Assembly (NCBI RefSeq): GCF_051388935.1
Contig: NZ_JBPKBI010000006.1
Span: forward strand, 124,001 to 188,000
DNA length: 64,000 nt
Reading direction: 5' to 3'
Source: Yinghuangia sp035454725
GTDB lineage: Bacteria; Actinomycetota; Actinomycetes; Streptomycetales; Streptomycetaceae
The notes beneath the pieces were generated by a model. That model ran no database searches and was not told where the DNA came from. It saw nothing but the letters and a program-made list of their open reading frames with translations. Of the stretch, positions 26,557 to 35,632 are shown in pieces. Made by a program: the position numbers and the translations under genes. Every line of letters begins with the position of its first letter. Position 1 is the first letter of the stretch.

Positions 26557-27516
26557 TCAGCCGAGCCCGCCGGCCCGCCGCCGCCACTGCCCCGGTGTCA
26601 TGCCGAACTCGGCGCGGAAACGCCGCCCGAAATGCGTCGGGTCGGTGAACCCCCAGCGCCGCGCGACCACCGCGACCGTGCGCCCGGTCGGCGCGGTGTC
26701 CGCCAACTCGTCCCGGGCACCGCGCAGTCGCTCGGCGATGATCCACTCGTGCAGGCTGAAACCCGCCTGCGCGCACATCTTGTACAGGTACCGCAAGGAG
26801 ATGTTGTGCGCGGCGGCGATCGACTCCGGCGTCAGGCCGGGGTCGGTCAGGTGCAGCCGGACGTACTGCCGCACCCGGGTCAGCAGCGTCTCCGCCACCA
26901 CAGCCCGCGCCTGCCGCTCGTCCCGCCCCGCCGAGACCAGGAGGGCACGTGTCAACTCGGTGGTCGCCGCGCCCAGTTCGAGTGCCGCCGAGTCATCGGC
27001 CAGCCGATCGGCGTCCGCGGCCAGGCTGCGAAGGTGGTCGGCCACCACGTGGTACAGCGGACTCTGCGCGAGGTTGCCCATGGCACGGCGTACGACATCG
27101 AGGGAGACGCCGAGCCGGTCGAGCGGCACGTGGACCGTGTGGCTGCGGCCCTGCCCGGACCACGAGAAGTCGTACGGCGCACTCAGGTCCGCGACCATCA
27201 GCCCACCGGGCGGTACCAGTTGCTCGGTCGCGTGCTGCACGTGGCGCCCCGGGGTGCGGCTCTGCACGGACACCGCGATCACCGGCGGCGTGTCCTGCCG
27301 CGACTGGCGCGGGGTGCGTACCAGCCGGAACCCCGACGAGTCCGTGCGCAGCATCCGGACGCGGCCGAACTGCCATTCCTCCATACGCGTATGGATGCAC
27401 TGCTCGGACCCCTCGTGGATCACGTAGCACGGCGCGACGGCGTCCAGCATCGCCGTGTAGACCGCGTCCATCCGCTCACCGACCGGCAGTTCCGCCGTGT
27501 CGAGGACGACCGTCAT
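26557..27516 (-). CDS. AraC-family transcriptional regulator
   Basis: A 319-residue AraC/XylS regulator. The N-terminal two-thirds is the AraC_binding_2-type sensor, as in NphR/FeaR-like proteins. The C-terminal HTH_18 domain covers about residues 215-315, with IAAAHNISLRYLYKMCAQAG, WGFTDPTHFGRRFRAEFGMT and PGQWRRR. GGGAGGG precedes the ATG. The gene is convergent with the homogentisate operon, so control of that operon is possible but unproven. The open frame extends 50 codons upstream without similarity. Confidence 0.9.
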   Translation of the reverse strand: MTVVLDTAELPVGERMDAVYTAMLDAVAPCYVIHEGSEQCIHTRMEEWQFGRVRMLRTDSSGFRLVRTPRQSRQDTPPVIAVSVQSRTPGRHVQHATEQLVPPGGLMVADLSAPYDFSWSGQGRSHTVHVPLDRLGVSLDVVRRAMGNLAQSPLYHVVADHLRSLAADADRLADDSAALELGAATTELTRALLVSAGRDERQARAVVAETLLTRVRQYVRLHLTDPGLTPESIAAAHNISLRYLYKMCAQAGFSLHEWIIAERLRGARDELADTAPTGRTVAVVARRWGFTDPTHFGRRFRAEFGMTPGQWRRRAGGLG

Positions 27517-27928
27517 CCCACACCCTCCCGCAAGATGCCTGCGCTGCAAGATGGTGGCGCATCCGCCGCCCCGGAGTCGCGTACCCCTTCGCGCTTCCAC
27601 CGACGACACCGTTGCCGGGTGCACCCGCAGCCGACAATTGTGCGCCACCGGCCCAGCGAACCGCACAGCATCCGCTTAACGTCGTGCTTGCCGATACGCG
27701 CCGGATGGCGGTCCGACGTGCCTTCGGCGGGCTGTCCGTCCCGTTTGCCACGCGACGGAACGCCCGGAGTCCACCCCGGTCGCGGCCCCGCCAACGGCCC
27801 GCAACCCGGCTTCGTCCCGGACCTCACAGGAGCCGCACGGCAGAGCCGGGGAGGCGGAGGCCCGCGGCCCCGGCTTCCCCGGCTCCCCGCGCCGACTTGT
27901 CGGCGATCCCGTCAACACCCCTGACGGA
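27517..27928. other. Intergenic region between glycosyltransferase operon and AraC gene
   Basis: Both flanking genes are on the minus strand. The region therefore holds the end of the glycosyltransferase operon and the AraC promoter. Apart from the hairpin at 27843-27885 no element or gene was recognised. Confidence 0.4.
27843..27885 (-). terminator. Possible terminator of the glycosyltransferase operon
   Basis: Arms GAGCCGGGGA (27843-27852) and TCCCCGGCTC (27876-27885) are perfectly complementary around a 23-base GC-rich loop. It lies 44 bp beyond the stop of the GT39 gene on the minus strand. Confidence 0.4.
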
Positions 27929-30175
27929 TCAGCCCGTCGCGGTCGTCTTGGGCTGTGTCAGATCGTAGAGCGTGATGCCGTCGACGGCCTGCGAGGTGAA
28001 GTTCGCGGTGACCCAACTGCTGATCTCCTGGGACGCGTTGCTGCCGCCCATCTGCGCGCCCATGCCCGTGCCGCCGCCGATGAAGTAGTGGATCCTGCCG
28101 TCGGCGACCATCTCCTTGAACTGCTCCAGCGTCGGAGCCGGGTCGGAGCCGTTGAAGCCGCCGATGGCCATGACCGGTTTGCCGGTGGCGAGTTGGTAGC
28201 CGGACGCACTGTTGGAGCCGATCGCGGCAGCGACCCAGGTGTAATCGGACGCGTCCTTCTTCAGAAGGTCGGTGATCTCCTTGCTGGGTTTGCTGCCGTT
28301 CAGCAGGCCGCCCGGGCCACCGTTGCCTCCGTAGCCGCCGCCTGGGCCCGTGGTGGTGCCGTTGGGCGGGGTGCCGCCCTGGGGTGCGCCACCCCGACCG
28401 CCGTCGGGACGTCCCTGCTGGCCGTTCTGCTGACCGGGTTGGCCCCCTTGGCCCGGCGCGGGTGCCTGGCCCGGGTTCTGCTGCTGCGCCTGACCGTCAC
28501 CGCCCTGCTGTGGTCCGGGGCCGATGAGCATCATGCCGGGCCCGGTGACCGTCGCGTACATGCCCGGGCCCATGGTGAACATGCGCGGCCCACCCATGCC
28601 CACACCCGCCGGTCCGGCGCTCGGGATGGATCCCGTGTGCGGCGTCGTGACCGTCTCCGCGGTGTACGCCGCGGGCGCCGCCAGCACGGCCGCCAGCGTC
28701 AGCCCGCCGGCCGCCACCGCCACGACGCGGCCGGCGAACCGAAGCGTCGCCAGCAGCGCGAGTGCCCCGAGCGCGCCCGCCACCACCACGGCCCACTTGA
28801 GCCACGGATGCCAGTCGGGTGTCCGGTCGAGCAGCCGGTACGCCCACCACGTCGACAGGCCCACGGTCACGGCCAGTGCCACGACGGCCTTCCACGAACG
28901 CCGCTTCTCCCACAGCAGCACGCCGCCCATGCCGACCAGCGCGCCGATCGCGGGCGCCAAAGCCACGTTGTAGTACGCGTGGAAGATGCCCTGCATGTAG
29001 CTGAAGACCACCATCGTCGTCACCAGCCAGCCGCCCCACAGCACGAACGCGGCACGTTGCCCGTCGACGAGCTTCCGCCTGCGCGTCACCCACAGCCCGG
29101 CGACGAGCAGGGCGAGCGCGGCGGGGATCAGCCACGACACCTGGCCACCGTTCTCGGGGTTGAACAACCGGTCCCAACCGGTTTCGCCCCAACCGCCGGG
29201 ACCGCCGGCACGTACCGGGCCACCCCCCATCCCTTGGGGGAGCTCGGTTCCCGGAGCCGTCACGGTCCGCATGCCACCGCCGACGCTTCCGGTCTCCTCG
29301 CCGTTGAGGCGTCCCAAACCGTTGTAGCCGAGCGTGAGTTCGAGGATCGAGTTGTCCTGCGAACCGCCGATGTACGGACGCGACGACGCCGGCCACAGCT
29401 CGACGGTCAGGATCCACCAGCCCGCGGCGGCGACGAGCGCGGCGCCCGCCGCAAGCAACTGCCGGACGCGGCGCCACCACCCGGTCGGTGCGAACAACAG
29501 GTACGTGACCGCGAACGCCGGGATCACGACGAACGCCTGGAGCATCTTCGTCAGGAAGCCGAAACCGAGGAAAACCCCTGCCCACACGAGCCACTTCGTG
29601 GACGCGGTCTCCTGCGCCCGCAGCACCGCATAGGCGGCGGCGACCATCAGCAGCACCAGCAGGGCGTCCGGGTTGTTGAACCGGAACATCAGCGCCGCGA
29701 CGGGCGTGAGCGCCATGACCGCACCGGCGAGGAGGCCGGCCGCCGGACTGAACCGCCGACGCACCGTCAGATACAGCAGCCCCACCGCCGCGACGCCCTC
29801 AAGCGCCTGCGGCACCAGCATGCTCCACGAGTTCATGCCGAACACGCGGGCGGACAGCGACATCACCCACAGCGACGCGGGCGGCTTGTCGACGGTGATG
29901 AAGTTCGCCGCGTCCGACGAACCGAAGAACATCGCCTTCCAGCTCTCGCTGCCCGCCTGAACAGCCGCCGCATAGAAGGAGTTCGCCCAACCGGATTCAC
30001 CGAGCGTCCAGATGTACAGGAGCCCGGTCACGACGAGCAGGCCCAGGAGGCACGGGCGCACCCACCTGGGGTCGGCCTCCCGGCCGCGCACGAGCCGCAC
30101 GGCCCGGTCACGGAGACCCTGGGAGGTCGTCAACCCCGGTGCGGCGACCGTGGCTTCGGGATGAATCGTGGTCAT
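27929..30175 (-). CDS. Membrane glycosyltransferase, GT39/PMT_2 family
   Basis: A 748-residue polytopic protein of the ArnT/PMT type that uses polyprenyl-phosphate sugars outside the membrane. The first loop carries FITVDKPPASLWVMSLSARV, with the catalytic Asp region typical of PMT_2. About twelve hydrophobic segments follow. After residue 540 there is a Gly/Gln/Pro-rich linker (QQQNPGQAP and similar) and a folded C-terminal outer domain with YTWVAAAIGSNSASGYQLAT and MAIGGFNGSDPAPTLEQF, characteristic of actinobacterial members. It overlaps the upstream GT2-GtrA gene by four bases, suggesting that protein supplies its lipid-linked donor. Confidence 0.9.
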   Translation of the reverse strand: MTTIHPEATVAAPGLTTSQGLRDRAVRLVRGREADPRWVRPCLLGLLVVTGLLYIWTLGESGWANSFYAAAVQAGSESWKAMFFGSSDAANFITVDKPPASLWVMSLSARVFGMNSWSMLVPQALEGVAAVGLLYLTVRRRFSPAAGLLAGAVMALTPVAALMFRFNNPDALLVLLMVAAAYAVLRAQETASTKWLVWAGVFLGFGFLTKMLQAFVVIPAFAVTYLLFAPTGWWRRVRQLLAAGAALVAAAGWWILTVELWPASSRPYIGGSQDNSILELTLGYNGLGRLNGEETGSVGGGMRTVTAPGTELPQGMGGGPVRAGGPGGWGETGWDRLFNPENGGQVSWLIPAALALLVAGLWVTRRRKLVDGQRAAFVLWGGWLVTTMVVFSYMQGIFHAYYNVALAPAIGALVGMGGVLLWEKRRSWKAVVALAVTVGLSTWWAYRLLDRTPDWHPWLKWAVVVAGALGALALLATLRFAGRVVAVAAGGLTLAAVLAAPAAYTAETVTTPHTGSIPSAGPAGVGMGGPRMFTMGPGMYATVTGPGMMLIGPGPQQGGDGQAQQQNPGQAPAPGQGGQPGQQNGQQGRPDGGRGGAPQGGTPPNGTTTGPGGGYGGNGGPGGLLNGSKPSKEITDLLKKDASDYTWVAAAIGSNSASGYQLATGKPVMAIGGFNGSDPAPTLEQFKEMVADGRIHYFIGGGTGMGAQMGGSNASQEISSWVTANFTSQAVDGITLYDLTQPKTTATG

Positions 30176-31524
30176 GAGGAGACCTCGGTGGGGGAGTCGG
30201 AGTCGGAGGTTTGGTCGTTCTTCGCGCCGACGGCAGCCAAATCACGTGCGGCCTCGGCGTTTTCCTTCGCGCCGGCATCGGCATGCGTGCTCGCCCGGAA
30301 CACCCACACGCGCAGCATCAGGAAGCGGACGAGCGTGGCCAGCGCGTTTGCGGCGACCAGGACGGTCAGTTCGACCGCCCGTGACGCGCCCGGCGCGGTC
30401 ATGTGCAGGGCGCCCAGCGCGAGGCTGGTCACCGCGAGGCCGATGACGAACACCAGTCCGCTCTGCGCCTGGTGGCGCAACGCGTCGGACCGGCCGCGCA
30501 CGCCGAACGTGAAGCGGCGGTTCGCCGCGGTGTTGCCGATCGCGGTGATCAGCAGCGACAAGGCGTTGGCGACGAGCGCCGGCATCGCGGTGCGCAGCAG
30601 CGCGTACAACAGGATGAAGGCCAGCGTGCTCAGCACGCCGACCACGGCGAAGCGCGGGAGTTGACGGCGCATCCCGGTGGGCAGATGCGACTCGCGGGTG
30701 CGCGGGGACACGGGGATCCGGAACGTGCCGCCCATGATGCGGCGCCCGACCCGGGCCATGCCGCGCAGATCGTCGAGCGCGGTACGGACCACATCCACCC
30801 GGCTGTCCGGATCGTCGACCCAGTCGACCGGCACCTCGTGGATGCGCAGCCCCGAACGCTGTGCCAGCAAGAGGAGTTCGGTGTCGAAGAACCACGCCTC
30901 GTCCTCGACCAGCGGCAACAGCGCCTGAGCGATCTCGGTGCGGACGGCCTTGAAGCCGCACTGCGCGTCAGAGAAACGCGCGGCAAGTGTCGTACGCAGC
31001 AGAAGGTTGTACGTGCGGGAAACGAACTCCCTTTTGGGGCCCCGAACGACGGCCGATCCCCGGGACAGCCGCGTCCCGATCGCCACATCGCTGTGCCCGC
31101 TCAACAGCGGGGCCACCAAAGGCAGGAACGCGTCGAGGTCGGTGGACAGGTCGACGTCCATGTACGCGACAACGTCCGCGTCGCTCTCCGCCCACACCCT
31201 GCGCAGCGCCCGCCCCCGGCCCTTGAGGTCCAAGTGCACGGCCCGCACGTGCGGCAACTCCCGGACCAGCCGCGTCGCGACCGCCCAGGTGTCGTCGATG
31301 CTGGCGTTGTCGGCGACGGTGATGCGGAAGGCGTACGGGAATTCGGCCAGCAGATAGTCGTGCAGCCGCCGGATGCTCTGCTCCAGAACGTGCTGCTCGT
31401 TGTAGACCGGCACGACCACGTCGACCAGTCGCTGCCGACGGCGGGTCGGCGGCGCGGCCTCGGGTGGCTCGGCTGCGGGGGCACCGGCGGCCGGTGCCGT
31501 CGTGGGGGCTGTCGAGTGGTTCAT
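30172..31524 (-). CDS. GT2 glycosyltransferase fused to GtrA domain
   Basis: A 450-residue two-part protein. Residues 35-265 are a dolichyl-phosphate-mannose-synthase-like GT2 domain: VDVVVPVYNEQHVLEQSIRR, DADVVAYMDVDLSTDLDAFL, and SDAQCGFKAVRTEIA. Residues 290-430 are a GtrA-type four-helix membrane domain. The enzyme would load a sugar on polyprenyl phosphate and the GtrA part would help flip or anchor it for the GT39 enzyme downstream. Genes overlap (ATGA). The N-terminal 30 residues are Ala/Pro-rich. The sugar is unknown. Confidence 0.9.
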   Translation of the reverse strand: MNHSTAPTTAPAAGAPAAEPPEAAPPTRRRQRLVDVVVPVYNEQHVLEQSIRRLHDYLLAEFPYAFRITVADNASIDDTWAVATRLVRELPHVRAVHLDLKGRGRALRRVWAESDADVVAYMDVDLSTDLDAFLPLVAPLLSGHSDVAIGTRLSRGSAVVRGPKREFVSRTYNLLLRTTLAARFSDAQCGFKAVRTEIAQALLPLVEDEAWFFDTELLLLAQRSGLRIHEVPVDWVDDPDSRVDVVRTALDDLRGMARVGRRIMGGTFRIPVSPRTRESHLPTGMRRQLPRFAVVGVLSTLAFILLYALLRTAMPALVANALSLLITAIGNTAANRRFTFGVRGRSDALRHQAQSGLVFVIGLAVTSLALGALHMTAPGASRAVELTVLVAANALATLVRFLMLRVWVFRASTHADAGAKENAEAARDLAAVGAKNDQTSDSDSPTEVSS

Positions 31525-31767
31525 GCGCCCACGCTCGGGGCGCGGACTGGGAGGGGCCTGAGCCGATTCTTAACGCCGGATGAGAAAGCGGTCCGGCTCC
31601 GGGCGATCAACGAGGAGGAAACGCCGCAACACCCACGGTAAGGGTCATCCGGGGATCGCCGGAGCCGGAGGCCACGTCGCCCGTCCGCGCCCGACCGGCA
31701 CACGGCATCATCACGTCGGGGGTTCCGCCCATCACGCCTGTCCACCGACCGTCATAGGAGCACGCCC

Positions 31768-32442
31768 GTGTTCACCCACGACAACGACCCCGGTTTCGAC
31801 GACGCCGACTTCGCCGCCGATCGCGACCTCGCCCGGGAGACGGCGCGGAGCCGCGCCGCGCTGCTGCGCCTGTTCGACGAGTTGGACGCCGAACTGGCCA
31901 CGGTCCAGGCGCGCGTGGCCGAGTACGGATCGCCGGCCGCGGCGGTGGCCCGTACGGCGGACGCCGCGCGCGTCCGGGACTCGCTGCGCGCCGCGCCCGA
32001 CCCGACCGACCTGTTCCTGGACGCGTCGCCCATCGGATGGTTCACCGCGCAACTGGCCCAGGCGTACGCCTGCCTGCCCGCAGGACCGCACGGACGCTTC
32101 GGCCCGGACGCCTCGGGCGCGTACCCGGCTCCCTGCCTGTTCGATCCGCACCACGGCCCCGCGACCACGACCGCGTTGTGGCAGCCGTCGCCGACGATCC
32201 TGCCCCGTCCGGTTCAGTGCTGCGCCGACGACGCGGCCCGCCTCGCCCGCGGTGAGGCACCGCGCGCCCGGAGGTTCGCGACGCTCGAAGGGCACCGGGC
32301 GATCTGGCAGTGCGACGACCGGATCTACGCGTTCTGGCTGATGGGGCACTTCACCCTCGCGGGCTGGGACCGGCTCTCGGCTGTCCTCGCCCAGACGGCG
32401 CTGGCCTCGTCCCTGCACTACGTGCTGGTCCACCAGTGGTAG
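31768..32442 (+). CDS. Hypothetical protein
   Basis: A 224-residue soluble protein starting with GTG, with AGGAGC nine bases upstream. The first 70 residues are acidic helix (RDLARETARSRAALLRLFDE). The remainder contains CC (position near 150), ALWQPSPTILPRPVQCCADD, and a hydrophobic end region FWLMGHFTLAGWDRL. No family is recognised. Codon usage is typical for the genome, with strong third-position GC, which supports coding. It diverges from the glycosyltransferase operon and converges on the solute-binding-protein gene. Confidence 0.65.
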   Translation: MFTHDNDPGFDDADFAADRDLARETARSRAALLRLFDELDAELATVQARVAEYGSPAAAVARTADAARVRDSLRAAPDPTDLFLDASPIGWFTAQLAQAYACLPAGPHGRFGPDASGAYPAPCLFDPHHGPATTTALWQPSPTILPRPVQCCADDAARLARGEAPRARRFATLEGHRAIWQCDDRIYAFWLMGHFTLAGWDRLSAVLAQTALASSLHYVLVHQW

Positions 32443-32491
32443 CAGGGCCCCGACCTTCGCCCGGTCGACCCGGCGGCGACGACGTCCGCCC

Positions 32492-33874
32492 CTACGAGTA
32501 CGCCGCAAGCCGGGCCTGTTCCAGGTCCGCCAGGATCGCGTCGAGGTTCGCGGGGTTCGCGGTGAACGCCAGCACCGCCCGGTGAAACGCCCCGCGCATC
32601 GGGCCCGGCATACGGTCCGACGCGTCGAAGCGGATTACCTCGGCCTCGGCCAGCGAGCGGCCGATCTTCTGGGTGACGGGGTCCGACGCGTACGCGGTGA
32701 GGGGGACGTTGCGGTTCGGGCTGAGTGAACCCGCCCGCACCCACAGGGTCTGCGCCTCGGCGCCGGCCAGATAGGTGATCAACTGCCGCGCCTGGGGCGT
32801 GTCGTCGAACATCGCCATGACGTCGCCGCCGACCTCCCGTGCGGGAACTCCCGTACGGGGCATGGCTTCCGGCTCGGCAAACACCGGGAAGGCGGTGAAG
32901 TCGAAGCCCGTCCCGGCTGCCGCTGTGCGGTACCAGTTCGCGGCGAACGACGCCTGGTGTTCCAGGCCGCAGCCGGGCGGCGACGCGAACAGGCCCTTGC
33001 CCGCCTGGTCGTAGCCGGTCAACAGCGCCGCCATCGGGTCGGCAGGCCCGGCCTGCTCGGTTGCGTTCTCGCCGGAGCCCGTACGGCCGATGGCCAGGAG
33101 CTCGCCCCACGTCTCCCACGCGGCGCGGATCTCCGGCGCGGTCCAGGCGAGTTCGCCGTTCGTCCACCGGTCGTACACGGCCGGGCCGGAGCGGGCGAGC
33201 ACGATGTCCTCGATCCAGTCCGTGCCGGGCCACCCGGACGTCGAACTGGAAGCCAGTCCGAGGCACCACGGCTGAATGCCCGCCGTAGCCAACCCCTCCG
33301 CGGTGTCGGTGAGTTCGGCCCACGTGGCAGGCGGACGGAGGTTGTGGGCGGCGAGGGTCTCCGGGTTGTACCAGATGAGACTCTTCAGCGCGGCTTTCAC
33401 CACGACCGCGACGCGAACGCCGTCGACCTCACCGAGTGTCGCCCAGTCGGCCGCGTACGCCCGGTCGTTGTCGGCGATGCCCGGCACCGAGTCGAGGGGC
33501 TTCAACCTGTTGGTCCGGGCGTAGCCGATCAGGTCGCCGGGTGACGAAAGAGCCGCGAGGTCGGGCGGGTTGTCGGCGTCGACCCGAGCGGCGAGCACAG
33601 CGTCGACGTCGCGGGTCCCCTCGTACCGGACATCGATGCCCGTGTCGCGCTCGAACGGCGCGACGACTTCGGCGAACGCGTCGGCCTCGGCACCGGTCCA
33701 CGAGCCCAACACCGTGACGACAGGGCCCTCGCCGTCGTCCGCACAGGCGGCCAGGCCCGTCGCACACAGCACCGCTGCGAGGCCGATCGCGACGCCTCGG
33801 CGCAGCCGCCGACCGACGGTCCGCCGCCGCGGTCGGCCTCCGCGCTCCCAGCCCAGTCCACGCACCGTCACCAC
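32492..33874 (-). CDS. Family 1 solute-binding lipoprotein paired with a GlnX-like sensor
   Basis: A 460-residue extracellular solute-binding protein of the sugar-binding (family 1, MalE-like) type. A basic N-terminus leads to the signal GVAIGLAAVLCATGLAAC with a lipobox Cys near residue 47. The binding domain has VTVLGSWTGAEADAFAEVVA, FERDTGIDVRYEGTRDVDAV and LAGAEAQTLWVRAGSLSPN. Unlike normal ABC operons, no permease or ATPase is present. The gene starts (GTG) directly after the stop of a GlnX-like sensor gene. It is therefore likely the ligand-binding half of a signalling pair. The ligand is unknown, possibly a carbohydrate. Confidence 0.85.
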   Translation of the reverse strand: MVTVRGLGWERGGRPRRRTVGRRLRRGVAIGLAAVLCATGLAACADDGEGPVVTVLGSWTGAEADAFAEVVAPFERDTGIDVRYEGTRDVDAVLAARVDADNPPDLAALSSPGDLIGYARTNRLKPLDSVPGIADNDRAYAADWATLGEVDGVRVAVVVKAALKSLIWYNPETLAAHNLRPPATWAELTDTAEGLATAGIQPWCLGLASSSTSGWPGTDWIEDIVLARSGPAVYDRWTNGELAWTAPEIRAAWETWGELLAIGRTGSGENATEQAGPADPMAALLTGYDQAGKGLFASPPGCGLEHQASFAANWYRTAAAGTGFDFTAFPVFAEPEAMPRTGVPAREVGGDVMAMFDDTPQARQLITYLAGAEAQTLWVRAGSLSPNRNVPLTAYASDPVTQKIGRSLAEAEVIRFDASDRMPGPMRGAFHRAVLAFTANPANLDAILADLEQARLAAYS

Positions 33875-35290
33875 TCAGCCCCCAGACCGGTATTCGTCGA
33901 ATCTGCGCCAATACCCCCACGCACCCGCACCGACCATGAGCACCGCCAGCAACGGAACGGCAGTTCCCAGCCCTTGGTCGGATCCGGCTTCGGCGAGCTT
34001 GCGTTCGGTGTCCTGCCGGACGTCGGCGGCGGCGGAGGTCAGGGCGGTATCAGCCCGGACGGCGAGACCGGTCAGCGCGGTCGCGTCGTTGCCGAGCAAC
34101 AGGCTCACTGTCTCCGGGTCTTGCGGCGTCCGGTCGGCGTCGTCGTCGGGTGCCGGCCCGAAACCCCGTGCGCGCAGGGTGGCGACGGTGTCCCGCATCG
34201 CGGCGATGTCGCGGCCGACGTCCGTCCCGGCCCCTGCCGTCGGAGGCAACGCCACTCCTGCGGTGCCGAGTTCGTGCAACGCTTTGTCCGCCTCGGCGCG
34301 ATGGTCCTGGCCGAGGCCACGCGTGACGAGCGCCAGCGATTCGGCGCCGACGACGCGGTGGACGTCGGTACGCGCCTGCCACAACGCGGTGACCCGCGTC
34401 GCGCCCTCGCCGGCCGCCTCGTTCACCCGATCCTGCGTCCGCGACGCGTTGACACCGTCCCACGCCACCAACACGCACAACGCCACCAGCGCGATCAGCA
34501 ACGGCGGGTTGAGGTGCCGGCGGAACCGGCGCCGCAAGTAGACCATCGACACGACGATCACCACGAAGGCGGCGCCCGCACACAGCCAGAAGGGCACGGT
34601 TGCGGTGGACGACGTCCAGAAGCCGTCCCGGCCGTCGCGCATCGCGGCGAGCTCGGTGTCCCGCAACTCGCCCAGCCGCGCGAGGATTCCGGTGTTCTCC
34701 GCATGCAACAGGTCGGAGGCGTACACGATCCCGGCCACCGCAAGCGGACCCTCGCCGCCCGACTGTGCGACACCGACGAGGCCGGTGTACTCGATGATCA
34801 GCCCGTCCACAGCCCTCAGTTGCGGCAGCGCGGAGCGCGATTCACCGAGGCGTTCCCGCGCATCGGCAAGCGCCTGCCCGGCGATCTTGACGGCCTCCTG
34901 GTAGTCCGTTCCTGGGCCCGTCAAAGGAAACGACCCGGACACCAGCGCCCGCGCCGCCGCGCGATCCGCCTCTGTCAACGCCTCGGCGACCTGTTCGAGC
35001 GCGACGACGGCAGGCAGGTGGCGGTCGTGCAAGGCATCGGCTTCGTCACCCGCACGATCGACACGCACCCACGACGCGACGGCGGCGAGCACAACCGTGA
35101 CGACGAAGAACAACGCCAGCAGCCGAACCCGTTGCGGCGTCGAACGCGGCACCCTACTGGCGCGCCCGGCCGTGGCCGGAACCCCCGTCGGGGCTGCCGT
35201 TCCCAGGGTGTTGACGCTCGGTGCGGTCACGGACGGTGCGGTGGCGGGCGTTCCGGCAGCGGGTTTGTTGCCGGTCGCGCGAGGCGTCAT
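33875..35290 (-). CDS. GlnX-like four-helix membrane sensor (paralogue)
   Basis: A 471-residue membrane protein. After a Pro/Ala/Thr-rich N-terminus come four hydrophobic segments: LLALFFVVTVVLAAVASWV, FWLCAGAAFVVIVVSMVYLR, LLIALVALCVLVAW and VPLLAVLMVGAGAWGYW. Two helical outer domains lie between them. Spacing, the basic-NP-LL junction (RRHLNPPLLIA here, RVFNPGLLVA in the 11.5-kb gene) and the C-terminus (WRRFDEYR versus RRRVGEYR) match the GlnX-like protein at 11508-12839. Gene order sensor-then-binding-protein is also the same. A role as transmembrane relay for the adjoining lipoprotein is inferred. The ATG at 35290 is chosen; the frame stays open upstream. Confidence 0.75.
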   Translation of the reverse strand: MTPRATGNKPAAGTPATAPSVTAPSVNTLGTAAPTGVPATAGRASRVPRSTPQRVRLLALFFVVTVVLAAVASWVRVDRAGDEADALHDRHLPAVVALEQVAEALTEADRAAARALVSGSFPLTGPGTDYQEAVKIAGQALADARERLGESRSALPQLRAVDGLIIEYTGLVGVAQSGGEGPLAVAGIVYASDLLHAENTGILARLGELRDTELAAMRDGRDGFWTSSTATVPFWLCAGAAFVVIVVSMVYLRRRFRRHLNPPLLIALVALCVLVAWDGVNASRTQDRVNEAAGEGATRVTALWQARTDVHRVVGAESLALVTRGLGQDHRAEADKALHELGTAGVALPPTAGAGTDVGRDIAAMRDTVATLRARGFGPAPDDDADRTPQDPETVSLLLGNDATALTGLAVRADTALTSAAADVRQDTERKLAEAGSDQGLGTAVPLLAVLMVGAGAWGYWRRFDEYRSGG

Positions 35291-35385
35291 GGAGCGGGCT
35301 CCCCTCAGCAGAGCGCCCACTCTAGGTAACCGACCCATTCCCGTGCTACACGGCACTCCCCGTTGACTGGCTCGGACAGCGCGTG

Positions 35386-35478
35386 CTACCGCGAGTTCAC
35401 CTCGCCCGGGGCCATCCCTGTTCCCGGCAGACGTACGCGGGCCAACGTGCCGCCGCCCTCGGCGGGTTCGAGAGCCGG
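35386..35478 (-). pseudogene. Fragment of a histidine-kinase gene 3' end
   Basis: On the minus strand this encodes LEPAEGGGTLARVRLPGT followed by about ten residues and a stop. The sensor-kinase gene at 39060-40541 ends with the same 18 residues before its own divergent tail. At DNA level about 50 bases are nearly identical (around 35428-35472 versus 39112-39160). No other kinase sequence is present, so it is a stranded copy of a gene end. Confidence 0.75.
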
Positions 35479-35579
35479 GCACGTGGCGCCTCTCGGGCCG
35501 CTACCTGGGCGTTCTTCGAGAGCGACCTACTTTGACCGCTGTTGACCCTCGTGACAGGCACGGATCGAGCATGCGGGTG

Positions 35580-35612
35580 CTCTGGTCCCCCCTGCGACAG
35601 GAGGGACCAGAG
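35580..35612 (-). terminator. Hairpin terminator of the methyltransferase operon
   Basis: Arms 35580-35594 and 35598-35612 pair over 15 positions with one mismatch and a CGA loop. It lies 20 bp beyond the stop of the PCMT-like gene on the minus strand. Confidence 0.7.
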
Positions 35613-35632
35613 GGCAGTTGGTTGCGTCGCGG

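Larger units (their letters stand above)
35291..35632. other. Intergenic region with a kinase-gene remnant and a terminator
   Basis: Between the GlnX-like gene (its promoter side) and the end of the methyltransferase gene. It contains the histidine-kinase 3'-end fragment at 35386-35478 and the hairpin at 35580-35612; nothing else was recognised. Confidence 0.6.
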
